Shown one piece after another: positions 1-6,792 of a stretch of 64,000 bases of DNA. This DNA is from Gammaproteobacteria bacterium (GTDB lineage Bacteria > Pseudomonadota > Gammaproteobacteria > Thiohalobacterales > Thiohalobacteraceae). A model generated the notes under the pieces. That model was not told where the DNA came from and searched no databases. It was given only the letters and a program-made list of their open reading frames with translations. The number at the start of each line of letters is the position of its first letter. Position 1 is the stretch's first letter. The position numbers and the translations under genes are program-made. Where the stretch lies: NCBI GenBank assembly GCA_019911805.1, contig JAIOJV010000077.1, forward strand, positions 186,001 to 250,000, given 5' to 3'.

Positions 1-826
1 TCACATTCCCGATGCCGAGAAGGATGTCCACGTCCGGCCGGCGGGCGCGCAGTTCGTGGTAGCGTAGTATCGAGTCGGTGAATCCAATCAGCAGTGGGTC
101 CAGGATGGGGTCCGCCAGATAGTGCCGGCCCTTGCGGTCCAACTGTTCCATGGCCCGCAACAGGCTGTCCAGGTCGCCCGGTCGGGCCGGGATCAGCACC
201 GGGGTCGATGCCACCTCGTCGGCCACCCAGAGCGTGTCTTCCTGCAGGCTCAGCAGAAACTCCGCGCCAGCCAGGCCGCCCCGCACCAGTTCGCGTGGCT
301 CCATCGAGTCCACGCTGACACGCAGGCCCTGTGCCCGCAGTGCTGTGACGGCATCTTCCAGATGGGGAAAGGCGGTGTCCGGCAGACAGCCCAGATCGAT
401 CACGTCCGCACCGTGGCGTCGGAAGGTTTCGGCGCGGTCCAGGATCTCCTCCACGGTCAATTGTGGGGCATCGACGATCTCCGCGAAGATCTTGATATCG
501 TAGTGGTCGAGAACCGGTGGCTGCGACTCCTGGCCGAAGAAATACGGGAGATCCTTCAGCTCCTCCGGTCCGCGCGTGACCGGAATGCCATACTCGGCCT
601 CCAGCACGGTCAGGTCGCCACGACAGCGCCCCGGCACGACGATGCCGGCGAACGTTTCCGCTATGCGCAGGCGTCGTCGGATCATGTCCACGGTCATGAG
701 GCCGGCGACGCTGAGCCCCAGCTGATGCACGACCGGTTGAAACGGCGTCGGCTGCATACTTTCCAAGACCTTGTTCAGATTGGCCTCGGCAAGTCTGCCG
801 GTCAGGAACAGGATACGGTCGGACAT
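1..826 (-). CDS. Dihydropteroate synthase-like pterin-binding protein (DUF6513 type), 3' end outside window
   Basis: Reading the minus strand from the ATG at 824-826 gives an uninterrupted frame to the window edge (275 codons, C-terminus missing). The N-terminus is MSDRILFLTGRLAEANL, and the middle carries TIM-barrel pterin-binding features of dihydropteroate synthase: a GADVIDLG-like stretch and a VSVDSMEP stretch. Proteins with this N-terminal extension on a DHPS-like barrel are found in tetrahydromethanopterin (H4MPT) gene sets of methylotrophs and archaea. The start overlaps the end of the flavoprotein gene by 25 bp, so the genes are translationally coupled. The exact reaction is not settled; a role in H4MPT-type cofactor synthesis is inferred from neighbours. 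Confidence 0.8.
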   Translation of the reverse strand, partial: MSDRILFLTGRLAEANLNKVLESMQPTPFQPVVHQLGLSVAGLMTVDMIRRRLRIAETFAGIVVPGRCRGDLTVLEAEYGIPVTRGPEELKDLPYFFGQESQPPVLDHYDIKIFAEIVDAPQLTVEEILDRAETFRRHGADVIDLGCLPDTAFPHLEDAVTALRAQGLRVSVDSMEPRELVRGGLAGAEFLLSLQEDTLWVADEVASTPVLIPARPGDLDSLLRAMEQLDRKGRHYLADPILDPLLIGFTDSILRYHELRARRPDVDILLGIGNV

Positions 827-1362
827 GCAACAGGGTTTCCGAGTGCGGCACGCAGTTCGTCGATATCCGCGACGACGTGCGTGAATTCGAAGTCTCGCAG
901 CCGCGCGACATTGTCGAGATCGATCCGGCGCGGATACACCATGACTGTGCCGCGCGGTGCCTCACTCTCCAGGCATGGACTGGTGTCACATGCGAAAACG
1001 ATGGAAGGTATCCGGCATTTGCCCGCCTGCGCATAGATGTTCGTAACCAGGCTATCGGAAATGCCATAGGCGCACTTGGCGATGGTATTGGAGGTGGCTG
1101 GCGCGATCACCAGGGTATGGTAGTGGCCCTCGTAGAACAGACCGACTGGCGGTGCGCTGGCGGTGTTGTCGCGAAATATCCGCACCCGACGGCGCAGGTC
1201 AGAGAGCGAATGGCCGTACATGGTCAACACTTCAGCAGCGGCGGCACTGAGGAAGAGATCCGTAGCGGGGTGTTCGAGCGCGAGTTCCAGGCATTCGCGC
1301 AGATAGTGGCCGGAACCTGTCAATGCCCAGGCGCGGCGTGGCCTGGAGTTCTCAGCGGTCAT
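802..1362 (-). CDS. Flavoprotein of the DmrB/AfpA family (dihydromethanopterin reductase-like)
   Basis: 186 residues with a flavodoxin-like FMN-binding fold of the phosphopantothenoylcysteine-decarboxylase type: an early GSGHYLRE turn, a central VIAPATSNTIAKCAYGISDSL segment and a late ACDTSP segment. This middle motif is typical of archaeoflavoprotein AfpA and of DmrB, the flavoprotein that reduces dihydromethanopterin to H4MPT. It overlaps the PTPS-like gene by 11 bp upstream and the DHPS-like gene by 25 bp downstream, so all three look like one operon. Assignment as the last reducing step of H4MPT synthesis rests on family plus context, and I cannot separate DmrB from AfpA by eye. Confidence 0.8.
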   Translation of the reverse strand: MTAENSRPRRAWALTGSGHYLRECLELALEHPATDLFLSAAAAEVLTMYGHSLSDLRRRVRIFRDNTASAPPVGLFYEGHYHTLVIAPATSNTIAKCAYGISDSLVTNIYAQAGKCRIPSIVFACDTSPCLESEAPRGTVMVYPRRIDLDNVARLRDFEFTHVVADIDELRAALGNPVACPTVSCS

Positions 1363-1864
1363 CGCGGAGAACCCGGCGTGATATCCCCCACTGTCGGTCG
1401 GCTTCCTCTACAGCGATCTCGAGAATCGCGAGATTGGAGATGTCAGTGGTCTCGCGCAGCGTCGCCAGCAGCTGCTCGCCGACATGCCAGGCGAGCATCT
1501 CGGCAGTCGTATTGGCGATGGGCAGGACGCAGACGTTGTCTTCGGGGAATACGAAATACTTGTCGTAGCTGCGTACGTGGACGAGGCCGTTCTCACCTGT
1601 TTGTTGAACGACGGGGCTCTTGCCGGGCACCAGTACCTTGTCATGCAGTTGGTCACAGACCGCCTGCGCCAGGCGGGTCAAGAGGACGAAGTCGACCACC
1701 AGTTCATCGTCGGAATTATTGCCATGCGCATCGATTCTTACATGAAAGTTATGTCCATGAAGATTTTCGCAGCTACCGCCGTAGGTTATGAAATGAGCGG
1801 CGCTGAAGCGCAGCCCACCGGGATCTATGCTCACGGAGAAACCCGTCGGTAAAGAAGTCGCCAC
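1352..1864 (-). CDS. 6-pyruvoyltetrahydropterin synthase family protein
   Basis: 170 residues starting at a GTG (1862-1864) that has a GGAGAG ribosome site just upstream. The zinc-ligand pattern of PTPS/QueD enzymes is visible: the first His in RFSAAHF, then HGHNFHV, in the usual order. A Cys sits between them in SCENLHGH, where the family keeps its catalytic Cys. PTPS-family members act on dihydroneopterin triphosphate; the H4MPT clusters of methylotrophs contain one of unknown exact role. It is the first gene of the three-gene pterin operon and lies 116 bp downstream of the sigma-54 activator on the same strand, so it may share its transcript. Confidence 0.85.
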   Translation of the reverse strand: MATSLPTGFSVSIDPGGLRFSAAHFITYGGSCENLHGHNFHVRIDAHGNNSDDELVVDFVLLTRLAQAVCDQLHDKVLVPGKSPVVQQTGENGLVHVRSYDKYFVFPEDNVCVLPIANTTAEMLAWHVGEQLLATLRETTDISNLAILEIAVEEADRQWGISRRVLRDDR

Positions 1865-1957
1865 TACGGTGCTCTCCTGACGATCATCGGCTCCGGGTCA
1901 TACTGGTCGGCGGCGCTCCTGCGGTTACAGTCCGCACCGCATCCGACGGGCACGGGT

Positions 1958-1977
1958 GCCCGGGGCGTGTCCCGGGC
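1958..1977 (-). other. GC-rich hairpin after the activator gene
   Basis: GCCCGGG (1958-1964) and CCCGGGC (1971-1977) form a 7-bp stem immediately beyond the stop codon of the sigma-54 activator gene. No run of T follows on the minus strand, so this is at most a weak or Rho-assisted stop or a transcript-stabilising structure. It does not clearly separate the activator from the pterin genes. Confidence 0.35.
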
Positions 1978-1979
1978 AT

Positions 1980-3941
1980 TCAGCACGGTGGCGTGATGTC
2001 GCAGCGTTTCATCTTGCGATACAGCGTATTGCGGCTGATCTTGAGTCGCTTGGCGACACTCGAAATGTTCCAACGGTGACACTCCAGTTCACGAAGCAGG
2101 GCCTCCCGCTCGGCATTGCGCAGCGGATCAGTGGGGGCATCGTTGGAAGTGTGTGTGACTTTCCGGCTGTCGGGTGTGTCCTTTCCGCGCGCCTCCAGGA
2201 ACAGATCGTCGATCAAGTCATCCAGCGTGATGTAATCGCTGTCGCACAGGACGATCAGGGTACGCAGGACATTGCGGAGTTGACGGATATTTCCAGGCCA
2301 GTAGTAACCCGCCAGCCGATCGTATACGGATTCATCTATCTTAATACCATGCCGCTCGCCCGCCTCCACACCGACCAGGTATTTAATGAGGTTGAGCTTG
2401 TCGCTGCGTTCCCGCAGAGGGGGGAGTGTGACAGTGACGCCTTGCAGGCGGTAGTAGAGATCCTCACGAAAACTGCCGTCGGCAACCATGCCGGGGAGGT
2501 CACGGTGCGTGGCGCTGATGACACGCAGATCCACAGTGATCGGTGTATGTCCACCCAGCGGTACGACCTCCTTCTCCTCCAGTACCCGCAGCAGGCGTGC
2601 CTGTAGCGACAGTGGCATGTCGCCGATCTCGTCGAGAAAGAGTGTGCCACCGTCGGCCTGGACGATCTTGCCGGGGCTCCCATGGCGGCTGGCGCCCGTG
2701 AAGGCACCGGCCTTGTAACCAAACAATTCGCTCTCAATGAGAGATTCCGGGATAGAGGCACAGTTGATGGCAACGAAGGGCTTTTCCGATCGCATGCTGA
2801 CGAGATGGATCACTTTGGCAAACAGACCTTTGCCAGTTCCGCTTTCTCCATTGATGAGAATCGGAATATCGCGGTCGAGCACCCGCCGGGCAATACGGAT
2901 ATTCTGCGCCATCCGGGCATCACCGAACTCCAGTGTATCCAGCAGGCCCCCGGCCGGTGCATGCGCCTTGGAATCCACCGGACAGACCTGTTTGTGGGTG
3001 CCGGGGGTGGTTCGCCTGGCTTCGGGGACCTGCAGAACGGCGTAGAAACGCTGCGCATTCTTTGCATCATGGATCGGAATGGCGAGGAGCTGGTTACTGG
3101 ATTGGTCGAGCAGACGGCTGAAGGTGCTATCGAATATCTCGCCTATCTTGTTGGTGTGGATGTCGTCCTGGTCTTTATAGGCCAGCTGGAACAAGGCGCT
3201 GCGGTTGGCCGCGAGAATGACGCCATCACTCTGAAAGGCGATCAAGCCCTCACCGAGCGTATTGACGAATTCGGGTCTGCTATGAAAGCGCATGATGAAG
3301 TGATTTTTGAACATGCACAAAAAAACCCGGTTCTCGATGATTTTCGCTGACATATTGACCAGCACCAGGGTGTGCTGCTGGGCGCGAATCGATTCGCTCG
3401 ATGCATCGAGAACAGCGAGAACTTTGCCGCTGGGATCGAAAATGGGCGCGGCCGTACACGTCAGCGCGAGGTTATTGGTGAAGAAATGCTCGCGCTGATG
3501 GATAATCACAGGTTGCTGTTCGAAAAGGCAGGTGCCCATCCCATTCGTGCCCTGGGCTTGCTCACTCCATACGGCGCCCTCTATCAGGCCGCGCTTGGCC
3601 GCGATCTCATTGAAGCTCGGATCACCTACGTAGTTGAGAACGACGCCATCTGTATCGGTGAGCAGAATTGAATGACCGGAGCCGGCGATCTGTTGGTAGA
3701 GATTGCTCATCTCCACCCGTGCGATGGAGAGGAGACTTGCCAGCCGTTCCCGCCGCTGGCTGAGTTCCGGTCCGTCGACAACGACCGGTTCATGGGTAAT
3801 GGACGGATCGAGGCCATAATCTTGGACGCAGCGCTGCCACGAGTTGAGGATCGAGTGGTCGATCGGGGGGGATGAGTGCTCGCCGGAGACTACCGACAGG
3901 ACGCGCTCACGATGTCTGGAGAGGGCCTTAGAGATATCCAT
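1980..3941 (-). CDS. Sigma-54-dependent transcriptional activator, AcoR-like (GAF, AAA+, Fis-type HTH)
   Basis: 653 residues from the ATG at 3939-3941, chosen because a GAGGTG ribosome site precedes it by 6 nt; upstream GTG and ATG codons (3950, 3947) are possible. The N-terminal third is a GAF-type sensor with the GTNGMGTC segment common to AcoR/DhaR activators. The centre is an AAA+ domain with Walker A GESGTGKG near residue 364 and the sigma-54-contacting GAFTGA loop near residue 411. The C-terminus is a Fis-like helix-turn-helix (SSVAKRLKISRNTLYRKMK). It is divergent from the fds operon, which carries a -24/-12 promoter, so the formate dehydrogenase genes are its likely target. The inducer is unknown. 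Confidence 0.92.
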   Translation of the reverse strand: MDISKALSRHRERVLSVVSGEHSSPPIDHSILNSWQRCVQDYGLDPSITHEPVVVDGPELSQRRERLASLLSIARVEMSNLYQQIAGSGHSILLTDTDGVVLNYVGDPSFNEIAAKRGLIEGAVWSEQAQGTNGMGTCLFEQQPVIIHQREHFFTNNLALTCTAAPIFDPSGKVLAVLDASSESIRAQQHTLVLVNMSAKIIENRVFLCMFKNHFIMRFHSRPEFVNTLGEGLIAFQSDGVILAANRSALFQLAYKDQDDIHTNKIGEIFDSTFSRLLDQSSNQLLAIPIHDAKNAQRFYAVLQVPEARRTTPGTHKQVCPVDSKAHAPAGGLLDTLEFGDARMAQNIRIARRVLDRDIPILINGESGTGKGLFAKVIHLVSMRSEKPFVAINCASIPESLIESELFGYKAGAFTGASRHGSPGKIVQADGGTLFLDEIGDMPLSLQARLLRVLEEKEVVPLGGHTPITVDLRVISATHRDLPGMVADGSFREDLYYRLQGVTVTLPPLRERSDKLNLIKYLVGVEAGERHGIKIDESVYDRLAGYYWPGNIRQLRNVLRTLIVLCDSDYITLDDLIDDLFLEARGKDTPDSRKVTHTSNDAPTDPLRNAEREALLRELECHRWNISSVAKRLKISRNTLYRKMKRCDITPPC

Positions 3942-4091
3942 GAACATCACCTCGGATACGTGTTCCGGTCATAGCATCATTCATGCCGTAACCGTGATGG
4001 ATCCTGACCAGCATGACCCTGGACCGTGACACCTGTACCAGAAATATCCGGATGGTTTGTCGTCAGGCGGTGTCATAGGCCGATGGGATGT

Positions 4092-4124
4092 GACGTCACG
4101 TGTAGCGCTATCGACGTCATGTGT
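4092..4124 (+). promoter_or_regulatory. Candidate activator binding sites: two GACGTCAYGTGT direct repeats
   Basis: GACGTCACGTGT (4092-4103) and GACGTCATGTGT (4113-4124) are identical in 11 of 12 bases and start 21 bp apart, which is two turns of B-DNA. The first copy sits in a TGACGTCA palindrome. The position, about 330 bp upstream of the -24/-12 promoter, suits an enhancer site for a sigma-54 activator. That the neighbouring AcoR-like protein binds here is inference. Confidence 0.5.
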
Positions 4125-4451
4125 CGGGTATACCGCTGTAACCAATAAGATGCAACTGTGCCGCATATGGGACAGTCTGGCCCGTAAACTGCTCACCCGC
4201 TCAGCGAGCGGCTGCCACACGCACGCACGGTGCCCCGGGCACACCACTAACTGCTTGATGAGTGAAACGTTTACTGCGCACCTTTCCGCAGGCGGCCGGT
4301 TTTGATGACTGACCATCTGGGCCCTCGTGGCCGTCTTGCCGGCGGCAGGGCACGGCCAGCCGCGGTTGGATGTCTGCGGACTGGCGGTGTCGGGCCGCGG
4401 TGACCCGCGCCCGGACGTGAGTGGTTGTTCGGTGTATCCCAAACATCGGGC

Positions 4452-4467
4452 TGGCATACATCATGCA
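4452..4467 (+). promoter_or_regulatory. Sigma-54 (-24/-12) promoter for fdsGBA-fdhD-fdsD
   Basis: The sequence TGGCATACATCATGCA has GG (4453-4454) and GC (4465-4466) separated by exactly 10 nt and matches the TGGCA...TGC core of sigma-54 promoters. It predicts a start near 4478 and a leader of about 257 nt before the fdsG GTG. The divergent sigma-54 activator supports it. The long leader is the main doubt. Confidence 0.6.
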
Positions 4468-4734
4468 AAACTGGTCTGGCGGCGATGCAGATGGCTCATG
4501 GATACGTGCCCCGGGGTATCTTCCCGACCGCTCCGCGGTCTCACCTTGTCCATGTGGGTTGGACGGCCGCGCCCATACGGCCGACACTTGCCGACACGGC
4601 GTGAGGCTTTATCAATTGCCAGGGTTTAATAACCATCAGCGCCTCGGGCATGCCTGATGTGCCCTGTGTCCACGAACCCGGAGTTCCACTGGCAGCGCCG
4701 TGGACAGGCCACCATCAGGCGAGAGGGGTTAGCC

Positions 4735-5214
4735 GTGAAAGCTCAAACGACAGACGCCGCCGCTGCAATCGACGCGGCCATTGCCGAACACCGGCATGCC
4801 CCGGACTCGGTATTACCCATACTGCACGCCATTCAGGATCGTATCGGTTATATACCCGCTTCGGCGGTTCCCACGGTTGCCGCTGCGCTGAACCTGTCGC
4901 GAGCGGAAATACACGGTGTGATCAGCTACTACCATCACTTCCGGACGCGGCCGTGTGGGCGGCATCTGATTGAGCTGTGTCGCGCCGAGGCGTGTCAGGC
5001 CCAGAATGCAGTCGCCCTTGCCGCCCATGCACAGCAGCGCCTTGGCTGTACATTTCATGAAACCACGACGGATGGACACATCAGCCTCGAGCCGGTTTTC
5101 TGTCTCGGTCTTTGTGCCACCGGACCTGCGCTGATGATCGATGGCCGGGTTCACGCCCGTGTGACACCGGAACGCTTCGATGCACTGATCGCCTCACTGG
5201 AGGACGAAGGATGA
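4735..5214 (+). CDS. fdsG: NAD-dependent formate dehydrogenase gamma subunit (NuoE-like)
   Basis: 160 residues from GTG 4735, chosen because a GCGAGAGGGG ribosome site precedes it and the protein then starts MKAQTTDAAAAI, as the family does; an ATG at 4657 would add 26 residues unlike the family. The fold is the thioredoxin-like [2Fe-2S] domain of NuoE: Cys ligands lie in ELCRAEAC and in PVFCLGLCATGPA. In FdsABG complexes this subunit carries a [2Fe-2S] cluster beside the diaphorase subunit. The stop overlaps the fdsB start (ATGA), indicating coupled translation. First gene of the operon. Confidence 0.93.
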   Translation: MKAQTTDAAAAIDAAIAEHRHAPDSVLPILHAIQDRIGYIPASAVPTVAAALNLSRAEIHGVISYYHHFRTRPCGRHLIELCRAEACQAQNAVALAAHAQQRLGCTFHETTTDGHISLEPVFCLGLCATGPALMIDGRVHARVTPERFDALIASLEDEG

Positions 5215-6767
5215 GCTACACGGTGTACGTACCACGGGACTCGGCAGCACTGGCCCTCGGTGCGGATGCGGTGGCCGACGCCATCCTGTCGGAGGCCCAG
5301 CGGCGTGCAGTCGATGTCCGGATCGTACGCAACGGCTCGCGGGGGATGTTCTGGCTGGAACCGCTGGTGGAGGTCGAAACGGCACAGGGGCGCATAGCCT
5401 ACGGTCCGATCGAGCCCGACGCCGTGGCGGCATTGTTCGACGCCTCCTTTCTGGAGGGCGGAGATCACCCGCGCGCCCATGGGCTGACCGCAGACCTCCC
5501 GTATCTGAGCCGCCAGGAACGCTTGACCTTCGCCCGTATCGGCATCACCGATCCACTCTCGCTGGAAGACTACGTTGCCCATGAGGGCTATGCAGGCCTG
5601 CGCAAGGCCCTGGGCATGGACGGCAGGGAAATCGTGGAGTTGATCACCGCATCCGGCCTGCGCGGTCGTGGCGGTGCAGGTTTCCCCACGGGCATCAAAT
5701 GGAAGACGGTGCTCGAGGCGGCTGCACCGACACGCTATATCGTCTGCAATGCGGATGAGGGTGATTCCGGGACCTTCTCGGACCGCATGGTCATGGAAGA
5801 CGACCCGTTCATGCTCATAGAAGGCATGACGATCGCCGGTCTTGCCGTGGGTGCGACGGAAGGCTATGTCTACATCCGTTCCGAATATCCGTACGCTGTC
5901 GAGACACTCAAGGCCGCGATCATGGTGGCGCGAGATCGGGGTTATCTCGGCGGGGACATCCTCGGCTCGGGCAAGGCGTTCGATATCGAGGTGCGCAAGG
6001 CCGCCGGCTCGTATGTGTGCGGTGAGGAAACCGCGATGCTGGAAAGTCTGGAAGGCCGGCGCGGCATCGTGCGGGCCAAGCCACCCCTGCCGGCGCTCGC
6101 CGGTCTGTTCGGCCAGCCTTCCGTGATCAACAATGTGATCTCACTCGCGACGGTGCCACTCATACTGGCGCGCGGCGCGGAGTTTTACCGGGACTTCGGC
6201 ATGGGGCGCTCGCGCGGCACGCTGCCGCTGCAGCTGGCCGGTAACATCCGCCAGGGCGGCCTGGTCGAAAAGGCATTTGGGGTGACGCTGCGTGAATTGA
6301 TCGAGACCTTCGGCGGTGGCACGGCCAGCGGGCGCCCCGTGAGGGCCGTGCAGGTGGGTGGACCGCTGGGTGCGTATCTGCCCGCCACCAGTCTCGATGT
6401 CGAAGTGGATTACGAGGCCCTGGCGGCTGTCGGCGGTTCGCTGGGCCATGGCGGGATCGTCGTGTTCGATGATACGGTGGACATGGTCAGGCAGGCGCGT
6501 TTCGCCATGGAGTTCTGCGCGCTGGAGTCCTGTGGCAAGTGCACGCCGTGCCGGATCGGTTCGGTGCGGGGTGTCGAGGTGATCGACGATATCATCGCCG
6601 GACGTGCCGTCGAGCAGCGTATCGAACTGCTGCGCGATCTGTGTGGCACGATGGTGGACGGCTCCTTGTGTGCCATGGGTGGGATGACGCCTTACCCCGT
6701 GCTCTCCGCGCTCGACCACTTTGCCGAAGATTTCTCCGTACCGACTGCAGACAAGGCCGTTGGGTGA
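5211..6767 (+). CDS. fdsB: NAD-dependent formate dehydrogenase beta (diaphorase) subunit, NuoF-like
   Basis: 518 residues from ATG 5211, which overlaps the fdsG stop; a longer frame from 5112 runs inside fdsG and is not needed. The N-terminal 110 residues are a thioredoxin-like domain, then the FMN/NADH-binding NuoF core: GRGGAGFPTGIKW, YIVCNADEGDSGTFSDR and YVCGEETAMLESLEG. The [4Fe-4S] ligands are in ESCGKCTPCRIG near residue 440 with the fourth Cys in DGSLCAMGG near 486. The subunit passes electrons from the alpha subunit to NAD+. The next gene begins 25 bp downstream after an AAGGAG site. Confidence 0.95.
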   Translation: MSYTVYVPRDSAALALGADAVADAILSEAQRRAVDVRIVRNGSRGMFWLEPLVEVETAQGRIAYGPIEPDAVAALFDASFLEGGDHPRAHGLTADLPYLSRQERLTFARIGITDPLSLEDYVAHEGYAGLRKALGMDGREIVELITASGLRGRGGAGFPTGIKWKTVLEAAAPTRYIVCNADEGDSGTFSDRMVMEDDPFMLIEGMTIAGLAVGATEGYVYIRSEYPYAVETLKAAIMVARDRGYLGGDILGSGKAFDIEVRKAAGSYVCGEETAMLESLEGRRGIVRAKPPLPALAGLFGQPSVINNVISLATVPLILARGAEFYRDFGMGRSRGTLPLQLAGNIRQGGLVEKAFGVTLRELIETFGGGTASGRPVRAVQVGGPLGAYLPATSLDVEVDYEALAAVGGSLGHGGIVVFDDTVDMVRQARFAMEFCALESCGKCTPCRIGSVRGVEVIDDIIAGRAVEQRIELLRDLCGTMVDGSLCAMGGMTPYPVLSALDHFAEDFSVPTADKAVG

Positions 6768-6792
6768 GGGTACCGCGTAAGGAGATCCTGCC

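Larger units (their letters stand above)
3942..4734. other. Long divergent regulatory region between activator and fdsG
   Basis: About 790 bp with no convincing coding sequence. It contains an inverted pair TGACACC (4027-4033) / GGTGTCA (4069-4075), the paired direct repeat at 4092-4124 and a sigma-54 type promoter at 4452-4467, all between the activator gene and fdsG. Frames that stay open here show no family features and shift from one frame to another. Confidence 0.6.
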
